This document shows positions 26,228 to 35,453 of a DNA stretch of 43,194 bases, piece by piece (position 1 is the stretch's first letter; each line of letters opens with the position of its first letter). A program made the position numbers and the translations under genes. Location: NCBI GenBank assembly GCA_023443515.1, contig JAEZUC010000067.1:1-43194 (forward strand). Direction: 5' to 3'. Under the pieces are notes generated by a model, which saw only the letters and a program-made list of their open reading frames with translations, had not been told where the DNA came from and did no database searches. Source of the DNA: Bacillota bacterium. Lineage in GTDB: Bacteria > Bacillota > Clostridia > Acetivibrionales > DSM-1351.

Positions 26228-26716
26228 ATGCTTTGCCAGAATTGTCAGCAGAGAACTGCTAATGTACATTTTACCCAGATTAATAACAACACAAAGTTGG
26301 ATATCTACCTTTGTGAAGAATGTGCAAAGGAAATGAGCCAGCAGGAGTTTATTTCACCTTTTGGCTTTAATGACTTGATCAGCGGATTATTTGGGGCACA
26401 ACTGAAACAGGAGCCCGCTGTGAGGCTAAAATGCAAAGATTGTGGAATGGAGTACGATGAATTTCTTAAAACATCAAGATTGGGATGTTCCCAATGCTAC
26501 AAGGCATTTGCGGATAAACTTGATCCCATAGTAAAAAGACTGCACGGAAATGGTGAACATCACGGAAAGGTGCCTGCCAGAGTAAGCAGTAATGTTAGCA
26601 TCACTAATGAGATAGATAAGCTTAAAAAGCTTTTAAATGAGGCTGTTAAAGCTGAGAAATACGAAGAAGCAGCAAAAATCCGAGACAGGATTAAGAGTCT
26701 GGAGGTGGGACAATGA
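26228..26716 (+). CDS. mcsA: McsA, activator of the arginine kinase McsB
   Basis: 162 residues from ATG 26228 after ATGGAGGT. Zinc-binding pairs: CQNC (residues 3-6), CEEC, CKDC and CSQC. The C-terminal UVR motif (about 122-160, ITNEIDKLKKLLNEAVKAEKYEEAAKIRDRI split over coiled coil) resembles the one in ClpC and UvrB. McsA binds McsB and is needed for its kinase activity on arginines. Its stop overlaps the mcsB start by 4 bases (ATGA), indicating translational coupling. Confidence 0.95.
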   Translation: MLCQNCQQRTANVHFTQINNNTKLDIYLCEECAKEMSQQEFISPFGFNDLISGLFGAQLKQEPAVRLKCKDCGMEYDEFLKTSRLGCSQCYKAFADKLDPIVKRLHGNGEHHGKVPARVSSNVSITNEIDKLKKLLNEAVKAEKYEEAAKIRDRIKSLEVGQ

Positions 26717-27738
26717 GTAAAAAAGTACCTTCAGAAAAGGGCCCTGAGTTCGACATTGCAGTATCAAGCAGAGTAAGATTGGCAAGAAATTTTGCTGATA
26801 TCCCGTTTTCAGCAAGAATGAATACAAAGCATCAGGCTGATTTAATAAAAAGGATGCAGGAAATAATGTCAGGTTTTACCGTTTATGGTAAGCTAATGTT
26901 TGCAGACATGAATACTATGCACCCCGTAGACAGAATTTCACTGATGGAAAGACATCTAATCAGTCCCGAATTGGCTGATAGCAAGGAAAACAGCGGGGCA
27001 TTCATAAATGAGAATGAAAATGTAAGCATAATGGTTAATGAAGAGGATCACTTACGTGTACAATCTATTTTCCCTGGAATCCAGCTGGAAAAGGCAAACA
27101 AAGTATGTGACGAAATCGATTCTCTGATAGCTGAAAAAGCAGACTACGCTTTTGATGACAAATACGGATACCTTACTAGCTGCCCTACAAATATAGGTAC
27201 CGGGATGAGAGCGTCAGTAATGCTACACCTGCCTGCGCTGGTTATGACAGGATATATGAAATCCATTCTGGAAAGCTGTAACAAAGTGGGTGTTACAGTC
27301 AGGGGAATATACGGGGAGAACAGTGAAGCGGTAGGAGATATGTTTCAGGTATCAAACCAGATTACTCTTGGAAGAAAAGAAGAAGAAACCATCGCAAGTA
27401 TAGATGGAATATGTAAGCAGGTAATCGATAGAGAGAAAGCGCTGAGACTGCAACTCTACAAGAAAAACCTATACAAGTTTGAGGATAAAATATTTAGATC
27501 TTACGGTATTTTGAAAAATGCAAGAGTCCTTTCAGCGCAGGAATGTTTCAAGCTCCTTTCTGATGTAAGACTTGGAGTAAGTATGGGCATAATTAAGGAT
27601 ATAGATATAGTTACACTGAATGAAACCATGGTGTTGTCACAACCGGCAACACTTCAGAAAATAGCAGGGAATCAACTGGAGCAGGATGAAAGAGATATAA
27701 AAAGAGCTGAATTGATAAGAACTAAAATTACAAAATAA
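26713..27738 (+). CDS. mcsB: Protein-arginine kinase McsB
   Basis: 341 residues, phosphagen-kinase fold. McsB phosphorylates arginines, tagging damaged proteins and CtsR for ClpC-ClpP. Seen: SSRVRLARNFADIPF (N-terminal nucleotide-binding arginines), NEEDHLRVQ (the conserved acidic active-site loop), and CPTNIGTGMRASVMLHLP (the catalytic cysteine loop of guanidino kinases). Coupled to mcsA by the ATGA overlap and followed by clpC after 21 bases. Confidence 0.97.
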   Translation: MSKKVPSEKGPEFDIAVSSRVRLARNFADIPFSARMNTKHQADLIKRMQEIMSGFTVYGKLMFADMNTMHPVDRISLMERHLISPELADSKENSGAFINENENVSIMVNEEDHLRVQSIFPGIQLEKANKVCDEIDSLIAEKADYAFDDKYGYLTSCPTNIGTGMRASVMLHLPALVMTGYMKSILESCNKVGVTVRGIYGENSEAVGDMFQVSNQITLGRKEEETIASIDGICKQVIDREKALRLQLYKKNLYKFEDKIFRSYGILKNARVLSAQECFKLLSDVRLGVSMGIIKDIDIVTLNETMVLSQPATLQKIAGNQLEQDERDIKRAELIRTKITK

Positions 27739-27759
27739 GTATACGAGAGGTGATAAAAG

Positions 27760-30192
27760 ATGTATCAACGTTTTACTGAAAAGGCAGAAAGGGCAATAGG
27801 GTTTTCCCAGCAGGCGGCTGTAGATTTAGGACATAATTATGTCGGTACTGAACATATACTCTTGGGTCTTGTAAAAGAAGGAACAGGTGTTGCTGCCAGG
27901 GTACTTCAGGGTCAGGGGATAACCGAGGAAAAAATTCTCAAGGAGATCGAAGAACTCATTGGAAAAGGGGATGCCGAGGGTGCACAGCCTGTAGGGTTTA
28001 CTCCCAGAACGAAAAGGGTGCTTGAACTTGCTTTTAAAGAGGCAAGAAGAATGGGACAGGGATACATTGGTACAGAGCATCTTCTGCTTGGAATTATGAA
28101 AGAAGGAGAAAGTGTTGCAGTCAGAATAATGATGGATTTGGGAGTCGATCCCCAAAAGCTACTGAACGAACTAGTGAAAATTCTTACCGAAGAGTCTCCC
28201 GGCTCCAACGGTTCCGCAAAGAGCAGCAGTTCAAATTCAAATACTCCCACTCTGAACCAGTTTGGAAGAGACTTAACAGATATGGCCAGGGACGGCAAAA
28301 TTGACCCTGTAATAGGGCGTGACAAGGAAATAGAGAGAGTTATTCAGATTCTTAGCAGAAGAACCAAAAACAACCCTTGTTTGATAGGTGAGCCTGGTGT
28401 TGGTAAGACTGCTATTGCAGAGGGTCTGGCTCAAAAAATTGTTGAAGGCAATATACCTGAGATTTTAAGCGACAAGAGAGTTGTTACTCTTGATTTATCC
28501 TCAATGGTTGCAGGAGCAAAGTACAGGGGAGAATTTGAAGACAGACTCAAAAAGGCCATGGAAGAGATTCGTAAGGCTGGCAACGTAATATTATTCATTG
28601 ATGAGCTTCATACCATTGTAGGTGCAGGAGCAGCCGAAGGTGCCATTGATGCATCAAACATACTCAAACCATCCCTTGCAAGAGGTGAAATTCAGGTTAT
28701 CGGTGCAACAACCTTAAATGAATACAGGAAACATATTGAGAAGGACGCCGCTCTGGAAAGAAGATTTCAACCTATTACCGTAGGTGAGCCATCAAAGGAA
28801 GAGGCTGTAGAAATATTGAAGGGTGTACGCGACAAATACGAGGCACATCACAGAGTAAAGATAACTGACGATGCACTTGAAGCTGCGGTAAAGCTTGGGG
28901 ACAGATATATAACAGACAGATTCCTGCCGGACAAGGCCATAGACTTGATTGATGAGGCCGCTTCCAGGATAAGACTCAAAACCTTTACTGCTCCACCTGA
29001 TTTAAAGCAAATGGAGGAGAGGGTAGAAAAGCTAAGCAAGGAGAAAGAAGATGCCATCAGATGTCAGGAGTTTGAAAAAGCAGCAAGAATAAGGGACGAT
29101 GAACAAAAGCTAAAAAATGAGCTTGATAAGATAAGGGATCAATGGCATCAGAAGAATCAAACCAAAACAGATACTGTTACTGAAGACGAAATAGCTGACA
29201 TTGTTGCCAGTTGGACAGGAATACCTGTAAAGAGGCTTGCAGAAGAAGAATCTGAAAGACTACTTAAAATGGAAGAGACACTCCACAAGCGTGTAATCGG
29301 TCAGGATGAAGCTGTTAAATCCATATCAAAGGCAATCAGAAGAGGCCGTGTAGGGCTCAAAGACCCTAAAAGGCCGGTTGGTTCATTTATATTCATGGGC
29401 CCTACGGGAGTTGGTAAGACTGAGCTTTGTAAAGCATTGGCAGAAGCCATGTTCGGTGATGAAAAGTCAATGATTCGTGTAGATATGTCTGAGTTCATGG
29501 AAAAGCACAGCGTATCCAAACTGGTTGGGTCACCGCCGGGTTACGTTGGTTATGACGAAGGTGGACAGCTTACTGAAAGGGTAAGAAGAAAGCCGTACTC
29601 AGTTCTTCTGTTTGATGAAATAGAAAAGGCACATCCTGATATTTTCAATATACTGCTGCAAATACTGGAAGACGGCAGACTTACTGATTCACAGGGACGT
29701 GTGGTGGATTTCAGGAACACCATCATAATTATGACCTCGAACGTAGGGGCAAGAACCATTACAGAGCCTAAAAGACTTGGATTCTCAGCTTCAAACGATG
29801 AGAGTGCCAAGAACTATGAAGATATGAAGAGTAATGTAATGGGTGAACTCAAAAAGATGTTCAGGCCGGAGTTCCTTAACAGAATTGACGATATAATTGT
29901 TTTCCACCCATTGAGCAAGGAAAACATAAAAGAAATTGTACGTCTTATGTTGGATGTTCTTGTAAACAGGCTAAAGGCTAATGAAATAACAATGGAAGTA
30001 AGTGAAGAGGCTATGGACTATCTGGCACAAAAGGGATTTGACCCCGTGTTTGGAGCAAGACCCTTAAGACGAGCAATACAAAGCATGGTGGAGGATAAGC
30101 TTGCGGAAGACATGCTGGAAGGCAAGGTAAAGGCCGGAGACAGCATCAGAATAGACTTTGACGGAGAAAATATTGTTGTTAATAAAAAGTAA
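27760..30192 (+). CDS. clpC: ATP-dependent Clp protease ATP-binding subunit ClpC
   Basis: 810-residue AAA+ unfoldase that feeds substrates, including phospho-arginine proteins, to ClpP. N-domain with two repeats (1-145, FTEKAERAIGFSQQAA and FTPRTKRVLELAF); first ATPase domain with GEPGVGKTAI and VILFIDELHTIVGAGAAEG; middle UVR/coiled-coil segment (FEKAARIRDDEQKL) that docks McsA/MecA adaptors; second ATPase domain with GPTGVGKTE, the GSPPGYVGY pore loop and FDEIEKAHPDIFN. Length and the middle domain separate it from ClpB and ClpE. Last gene of the ctsR operon. Confidence 0.97.
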   Translation: MYQRFTEKAERAIGFSQQAAVDLGHNYVGTEHILLGLVKEGTGVAARVLQGQGITEEKILKEIEELIGKGDAEGAQPVGFTPRTKRVLELAFKEARRMGQGYIGTEHLLLGIMKEGESVAVRIMMDLGVDPQKLLNELVKILTEESPGSNGSAKSSSSNSNTPTLNQFGRDLTDMARDGKIDPVIGRDKEIERVIQILSRRTKNNPCLIGEPGVGKTAIAEGLAQKIVEGNIPEILSDKRVVTLDLSSMVAGAKYRGEFEDRLKKAMEEIRKAGNVILFIDELHTIVGAGAAEGAIDASNILKPSLARGEIQVIGATTLNEYRKHIEKDAALERRFQPITVGEPSKEEAVEILKGVRDKYEAHHRVKITDDALEAAVKLGDRYITDRFLPDKAIDLIDEAASRIRLKTFTAPPDLKQMEERVEKLSKEKEDAIRCQEFEKAARIRDDEQKLKNELDKIRDQWHQKNQTKTDTVTEDEIADIVASWTGIPVKRLAEEESERLLKMEETLHKRVIGQDEAVKSISKAIRRGRVGLKDPKRPVGSFIFMGPTGVGKTELCKALAEAMFGDEKSMIRVDMSEFMEKHSVSKLVGSPPGYVGYDEGGQLTERVRRKPYSVLLFDEIEKAHPDIFNILLQILEDGRLTDSQGRVVDFRNTIIIMTSNVGARTITEPKRLGFSASNDESAKNYEDMKSNVMGELKKMFRPEFLNRIDDIIVFHPLSKENIKEIVRLMLDVLVNRLKANEITMEVSEEAMDYLAQKGFDPVFGARPLRRAIQSMVEDKLAEDMLEGKVKAGDSIRIDFDGENIVVNKK

Positions 30193-30273
30193 GATGCTTA
30201 AAATATCTGCCCCAACATTTCATGTTTCAGACATAGACGGGTGGTCTCAAAAGATAAGTATCTAAATCAAGTG

Positions 30274-30327
30274 AAATGCATCTCAAAATGTTAGATTTCC
30301 TGTCTGACATTCAGGATGCATTTTCTT
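30274..30327 (+). terminator. Terminator after clpC
   Basis: AAATGCATC (30274-30282) with GATGCATTT (30315-30323), extended inward by ATGTTAGA/TCTGACAT, then TTCTTG. A long imperfect hairpin. Confidence 0.6.
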
Positions 30328-30386
30328 GTATAATGGGGTTTTTGGTTGTTTTTATAAAAGGAATATTATATATATATTGAGTATAA

Positions 30387-30572
30387 GTAGTAAAAGTACG
30401 TTATGCAGAAGAGTTTACAGATATCTATATAGACAATCCAGACGAATTTGTTAAATTCGTGAGTGAAAGTGATTTTACTGTACAAGGTGAGTACCGGGAT
30501 ACATGGGATTTTATTAAGCAAGGTTTAAACTCTCTGAATAGATATAGTAATTTTCATTTATTTTTTGAATAG
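30387..30572 (+). pseudogene. Unrecognised coding-like fragment without a start codon
   Basis: An open frame of 61 codons ending at TAG 30570-30572 reads VRYAEEFTDIYIDNPDEF... with an acidic, protein-like composition (DTWDFIKQGLNSLNRY near the end). It has no ATG, GTG or TTG near its beginning and no ribosome-binding site; a stop lies at 30384-30386, and the only in-frame alternative is GTG at 30459. It may be the 3' end of a decayed gene. I do not recognise the protein. Confidence 0.35.
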
Positions 30573-30622
30573 AAAAGCTGCCAAACCTCTACAAAAAATA
30601 TATGCGGAGGTTTAGCAGAACA
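30573..30622 (-). terminator. Terminator of the glycosyltransferase gene
   Basis: CTGCCAAACCTC (30578-30589) and GAGGTTTAGCAG (30607-30618) pair with one mismatch; read on the minus strand the stem is followed by CTTTTCT. Ends the minus-strand transcript. Confidence 0.65.
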
Positions 30623-30639
30623 AATGTGCAAGTTTTTAA

Positions 30640-31902
30640 TTACCCGTTGCTGTTCTCCAATTCATTTATACTAATCTGTCTAGTATGGACAGTGTGGTTC
30701 CATTCCTTGTTGTTTTTCTCCAAAAAGCCTTGTATGGTAATGGGAACCCAGGTCAGGCAGTAGTAAGGGTAAATAACAAAACCAAGTACCACCTTTAAGC
30801 TAAACTTTTTCTCTGCCAGAATAATCAAGGGCCCGTAGAGTAACTCAAAAAGACCCATCAAATACCATACCTGAACGGGAAATACATATTGTACGCTATA
30901 GAGAGGAAATTGGGGGTAAACCGTTTGTACCCACATCATAACAGTCATTAATCCCACAAAAATAAATCTTATGGGTTGAAACAAATATAGGGCACAGTCA
31001 AGAGAGGTAAGGTCACCTTTGAAAAAAGCCTTTTTAAATAAAGCTCCAAGATATTTTTGTGCACATTCAGCATGACCCTGCATCCATCTCTTTCTCTGGT
31101 GCCAGGACTGTCTAAGGGTAATTGGTTTTTCGTCATAAACCACGGCTTCGTGGGCCCATCCTATTTTAACACCATTTAAGGCCAGTTTCATGGTATATTC
31201 CAGGTCTTCTGTCAGACAGGTGGCTCCCCATTTCAAAGATTTAAGCAATGAAGTATCTACACAAAAGCCAGTTCCGCACAGTCCGCAGCTAAGCTTGAGA
31301 TAGTACCTGGGCAACTGGAAAATTCTGTTAGAAAGCCAGAAAGCAATGGAATAAGAGCAGGTTATCCAACTGTCATACGGGTTTTTACTGTCAATATAAC
31401 CCTGAACTACCTTGAAACCCTTGCACATATGCTTGTTCATTTCCAATAGAAAATTGGGAGACACCAGATTATCCGCATCAAAAACAGCAACCGCATCATA
31501 TCTTGTATCCATATTAAATATTCTGTTAAACATCCATTCAAGTGCATGTCCTTTACCTCTTTTAGAGGTATCTTCACGGATATGTACCTTGGCTCCGAAT
31601 TTGCGGGCAATCTCAGCAGTATTATCTGTACAATTATCAGCTATAACAAATATGTCATACAAATTTTTAGGGTAATTTAATTTAAAAAGGCTATCTACGA
31701 TATGACCGATTACAAGCTCCTCATTATGGGCGGCTACTACAAGGGCAAACTTTTTTTCAGGAACAATTGATTGAGAGAACTTTTCTTTTCGCTTAATCCA
31801 GCCGAAAACAGATATTCCGAAAAAATAGCAACCTGCAATGAATACCAATATCTGTATAAACTCACTTATATAAAAGATTATATTAAATAATAAAGTTTGC
31901 AT
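30640..31902 (-). CDS. Membrane glycosyltransferase family 2 protein
   Basis: 420 residues from the minus-strand ATG at 31902, which has TTGGAGGAG just upstream; the frame extends 14 codons further up but without a site. One transmembrane segment near residues 5-35, a cytoplasmic GT-A domain (about 50-290) with VVAAHNEE, the metal-binding DADN (142-145), TEDLEYTMKLALNG and QRKRWMQGH, the last being the QxxRW motif of processive synthases. Three hydrophobic segments follow (about 300-400). This is the plan of cellulose/chitin/hyaluronan-type synthases; donor sugar and product are unknown. Divergent from the GH15 gene 123 bases away. Confidence 0.88.
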   Translation of the reverse strand: MQTLLFNIIFYISEFIQILVFIAGCYFFGISVFGWIKRKEKFSQSIVPEKKFALVVAAHNEELVIGHIVDSLFKLNYPKNLYDIFVIADNCTDNTAEIARKFGAKVHIREDTSKRGKGHALEWMFNRIFNMDTRYDAVAVFDADNLVSPNFLLEMNKHMCKGFKVVQGYIDSKNPYDSWITCSYSIAFWLSNRIFQLPRYYLKLSCGLCGTGFCVDTSLLKSLKWGATCLTEDLEYTMKLALNGVKIGWAHEAVVYDEKPITLRQSWHQRKRWMQGHAECAQKYLGALFKKAFFKGDLTSLDCALYLFQPIRFIFVGLMTVMMWVQTVYPQFPLYSVQYVFPVQVWYLMGLFELLYGPLIILAEKKFSLKVVLGFVIYPYYCLTWVPITIQGFLEKNNKEWNHTVHTRQISINELENSNG

Positions 31903-31973
31903 TTTCTCCTCCAAAATAGTATTTATCCGAAATAGTTTGCGCATAAATAGATTAAATTATTTATATAATTTGA

Positions 31974-32000
31974 TACCCGGTATATTCAATATGCTATAAT
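31974..32000 (+). promoter_or_regulatory. Extended -10 promoter of the GH15 gene
   Basis: TATAAT (31995-32000) preceded by TGC, an extended -10, with a poorly spaced TTGATA about 19 bases upstream. It lies in the divergent gap between the glycosyltransferase and GH15 genes. Confidence 0.5.
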
Positions 32001-32025
32001 GAGGTAGTAAAATGCGGAGGTTTTT

Positions 32026-33960
32026 ATGCAAAAATCATATTATAACAACGCGATTACCGGAAATTCTTCGATGTTGGCATGTTTTAGCGAAAGGGCCGAA
32101 CTTTTGAGGCTTTTTTGGCCTGATATTGATTATGTACAGCATTTGGATAAAATGTTTCTGGGACTATTTGAGAAAAATAAAACAGGAAGTACTGTATGGC
32201 TTAATGACATACGATGTGATAATCATCAGGAATACCTTGCTGATTCCAATATAATTAAAAACACGGTTACCAACTTTTTTGACGGTTACAAGGTAGTAAT
32301 ATATGACTTTGTTCATCCTGAAATGGATGTTTTGGTACGAAGGCTTGAAATTGAGAATCTTCACAATGAGAGCAGGGAACTGGGGCTGATGAGCTTTTCA
32401 GCCGCAACCGGCATTGATTCCGAGGTGGCATGTAGCTTATTTGATTTCATAAATGAAGCAATGGTGCACTATAAGCCGGATAGCTATATCGCCATTACTT
32501 CGGATATTCCGGTATACCAGTTTCAAATCGGGAATAATGCCAATGATGCCGCAATTAATACTTATTTGTATGGCAAGGATGATATAGGAATGATGAAAGA
32601 TGCTGCTGTCTCATGGGAGCTGGGAGTGTTTCAGCCCCATGACGTAAAGACTGTTAATGTGTATATATGTGCAGCAGATACGCTGAAATCCTGTAAAGCA
32701 CTTGTAAAAAAGGCAAAAACAGTAGGAGGGCTTACAGCTTTCAGAGAAACAGGACGGTACTGGAAGGACTATCTGGATAAAACAACAAAACTTAAATCAG
32801 GAAACACTCTGTTGGATGAACTTTATAAAAGATCCCTTCTGGTTTTCAGGTTAATGTATGACAAAAAAAGCGGTGGATTGATGGCGGCACCGGAAGTCGA
32901 CGAATACTTTACCAAATGCGGTAAATATGCTTACTGCTGGGGACGGGATGCGGCATTTATTACAGGCGCACTGGATATCGGAGGGTTAAGCGAAAGCGTA
33001 GACCATTTCTACAAATGGGCTGTAAAGGTTCAGGATGAGGACGGCAGCTGGCAGCAAAGATATCATATGAATGGCAATTTAGGCCCATGCTGGGGACTTC
33101 AGGTGGATGAGACCGGGACAATAATCTGGGGAGTGTTAAACCACTATAAATATACAAAGAATATAGATTTTCTGAAATCTGTATGGGGTAGTGTAAAGGT
33201 AGCGGCAGATTTCCTCGTGGGGTTTATAGACAGCGAGACAGGTCTGCCTAAGTCTAGTTTTGACTTATGGGAAGAAAGATATGGTGAACATGCATACTCT
33301 TCTGCTGCGGTATGTGCAGGATTAAGGTCAGCCGTGACAATAGCAGGTATACTTGAAAAATCTGCGGAAAATTACACCATATGGCACCAAACAGCAGAGA
33401 ATATTAAAAGTGCAATAGTAAAATACTTCTGGAAAGAAGATTACAGGCGTTTCATCAGAAGCATTAGGGTAAAACTAAACGGCTTCGGGCAGGAACCCTC
33501 TGGCGATACCATGTTAATAACAGTAAATCCGAAGGGTTATGTGAGGGATGTAACCAAAGAGGACTGGATTGTAGACGTAAGTCTGGTAGGGCTGGGAGTA
33601 CCATTTGAAATTTTCGAGTTGGATGATCCTATGCTGAGAGACACAGTTTCGTTAATTGAACAAGTTCTAACCACACAAGGAGTAGGCGGAATAAAACGAT
33701 ATGAAAACGACACATATGTAGGTGGAAACCCGTGGATTCTAACTACCCTTTGGATAGCATTGTATCATGCAAAATCAGGAAACTATGAAAAGTCAAAGGA
33801 ATATCTGATTTGGGCTGCAAACGGAAAAACAGAAATGGGGTTGCTGCCGGAACAGGTTAACAGGGATACAGGAAAGCCGGAATGGATATTTCCTCTTACA
33901 TGGTCTCACGCAATGTACGTACACGTTTATTCAGAGCTTATAAATGCAGGTGTACTTTGA
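32026..33960 (+). CDS. Glycoside hydrolase family 15 protein (glucoamylase-like)
   Basis: 644 residues, ATG 32026 after GCGGAGG. No signal peptide, so it should act in the cytoplasm. N-terminal beta-sandwich (about 1-260) and the (alpha/alpha)6 barrel (about 280-644). GH15 enzymes release glucose from chain ends of alpha-glucans or from trehalose by inversion. The two catalytic carboxylates appear as Glu416/417 in DLWEERYGEH (general acid) and Glu609 in LLPEQVNRDTG (general base); YCWGRDAAF and SWQQRYHMNGNLGP line the substrate site. Likely substrates are glycogen, maltodextrin or trehalose. radA starts 33 bases downstream with no terminator, so the two are probably co-transcribed. Confidence 0.9.
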   Translation: MQKSYYNNAITGNSSMLACFSERAELLRLFWPDIDYVQHLDKMFLGLFEKNKTGSTVWLNDIRCDNHQEYLADSNIIKNTVTNFFDGYKVVIYDFVHPEMDVLVRRLEIENLHNESRELGLMSFSAATGIDSEVACSLFDFINEAMVHYKPDSYIAITSDIPVYQFQIGNNANDAAINTYLYGKDDIGMMKDAAVSWELGVFQPHDVKTVNVYICAADTLKSCKALVKKAKTVGGLTAFRETGRYWKDYLDKTTKLKSGNTLLDELYKRSLLVFRLMYDKKSGGLMAAPEVDEYFTKCGKYAYCWGRDAAFITGALDIGGLSESVDHFYKWAVKVQDEDGSWQQRYHMNGNLGPCWGLQVDETGTIIWGVLNHYKYTKNIDFLKSVWGSVKVAADFLVGFIDSETGLPKSSFDLWEERYGEHAYSSAAVCAGLRSAVTIAGILEKSAENYTIWHQTAENIKSAIVKYFWKEDYRRFIRSIRVKLNGFGQEPSGDTMLITVNPKGYVRDVTKEDWIVDVSLVGLGVPFEIFELDDPMLRDTVSLIEQVLTTQGVGGIKRYENDTYVGGNPWILTTLWIALYHAKSGNYEKSKEYLIWAANGKTEMGLLPEQVNRDTGKPEWIFPLTWSHAMYVHVYSELINAGVL

Positions 33961-33993
33961 TAGAAAATATACAGTGTAAATTAAAAGTAAAAA

Positions 33994-35385
33994 ATGGGGT
34001 TGGTTAACATAAAAAACAAGACGGTTTTTAAATGCAGTAATTGCGGGTACGAATCCTCAAAGTGGGTGGGAAGATGTCCGGAGTGCGATAGCTGGAACAC
34101 CTTTGAAGAAAGAGAAATACAAAATCAAAAGAACACCAGGTCAGCTTCAGCAAGGGTAACAAAGCCCATAATAAAGCTGACTGAGGTCAAGGCCGGTAAC
34201 AGTGACCGTATTGTAACGGGCATCAGCGAGTTCAACAGGGTTATGGGTGGTGGAATAGTAAAGGATTCAATAACCATTATCACAGCAAAACCCGGTGCAG
34301 GAAAATCTACACTGCTTTTGCAGGTTGCCGGGGATGTTGCTTCAAAAGGGCTGAAAGTTCTTTATGCATCCGGAGAGGAAAGCGAAAGTCAGATAAAAAG
34401 CAGGGCTGATCGGATATTTAATAAAATCGAAGACAGTTTGTGGGTATACTCTGATAATAGTATGGACAATGTACTCAATGTTGTTTCGCAGGTAGACCCG
34501 GACCTTTTAATAGTGGACAGTATACAGACCTTTGTACTGGAAGGCTTTCCGGGCTCAAGAGCAGGTTCTCCCACCCAGACCATGGAGTGTGCCAATGAGC
34601 TTCTGAAACTGGCAAAAGACCCTGTCAGGCCCAGAGCGGTTTTTCTGGTAGGGCAGATGAATAAAAGCGAGGAAATAGCAGGACTCAGGGCCCTTGAACA
34701 TTTGGTGGATGCTGTGCTTATATTGGATGGGGATAATGAAGAAGAGCTTAGAGGGCTGTCGGTGTCAAAAAACAGGTTTGGCAGTACATGGGAGCGGGGC
34801 TATTTTTCAATGACAGAAAACGGCTTGGAATCAATAGATAATCCATCTGAATATTTTATGACCACCAGGGATAAAAATGAAAAAGTGTCGGGAAGTGCAC
34901 TTACTGTTGTAAAAGACGGTTCACGACCGATTATAGTAGAAATAGAAAGCCTTGTATCAAAGACATATACACCGTTTCCTTCCAGAATCGGAGAGTGTGT
35001 GAGAAGAGAACAGCTCAACACACTGATATCCATATTGGAACAGAGGGGAAAGATATCTCTGTATGATAAGGATGTTGTTATTAAGACCACAGGAGGACTG
35101 AAGTTTAAAGAGACTGCTGTAAACCTGTCAATAATTATGAGCATTGTATCGTCTGTCTATGATAAGGAAATACCCAGCGACACAGCTTTCATTTCAGATG
35201 TTGGGTTAACAGGAGAATTGAAAAAAGTGCCATCACTTGAATTGAGAATCAGGGAGCTTGACAGGAGAGGCTTCAGACATGTTTATGTTGCAAAGGATGC
35301 TCTTATAAGATCACTGGATATAAAGCATATAAAAGTACATGAAGTAAAATCAATTCAAGATGTAATAGGTATGGTTTTTAAATAA
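33994..35385 (+). CDS. radA: DNA repair protein RadA
   Basis: 463 residues; RadA is a RecA-like branch-migration helicase in homologous recombination. N-terminal C4 zinc finger (CSNCGYESSKWVGRCPEC), Walker A in KPGAGKSTLLLQ, the signature SKNRFGST, and a C-terminal Lon-like domain (about 300-463). The ATG at 33994 has no obvious ribosome-binding site, so translation may be weak or coupled to GH15; no better start gives the zinc finger. radA-disA adjacency is as in Bacillus. Confidence 0.95.
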   Translation: MGLVNIKNKTVFKCSNCGYESSKWVGRCPECDSWNTFEEREIQNQKNTRSASARVTKPIIKLTEVKAGNSDRIVTGISEFNRVMGGGIVKDSITIITAKPGAGKSTLLLQVAGDVASKGLKVLYASGEESESQIKSRADRIFNKIEDSLWVYSDNSMDNVLNVVSQVDPDLLIVDSIQTFVLEGFPGSRAGSPTQTMECANELLKLAKDPVRPRAVFLVGQMNKSEEIAGLRALEHLVDAVLILDGDNEEELRGLSVSKNRFGSTWERGYFSMTENGLESIDNPSEYFMTTRDKNEKVSGSALTVVKDGSRPIIVEIESLVSKTYTPFPSRIGECVRREQLNTLISILEQRGKISLYDKDVVIKTTGGLKFKETAVNLSIIMSIVSSVYDKEIPSDTAFISDVGLTGELKKVPSLELRIRELDRRGFRHVYVAKDALIRSLDIKHIKVHEVKSIQDVIGMVFK

Positions 35386-35453
35386 TACAAATTGTTATAT
35401 ATATCAATTTATTGTAAAATAGTCTAGTGTAATTATTTAGAGAATAGAGGCAA

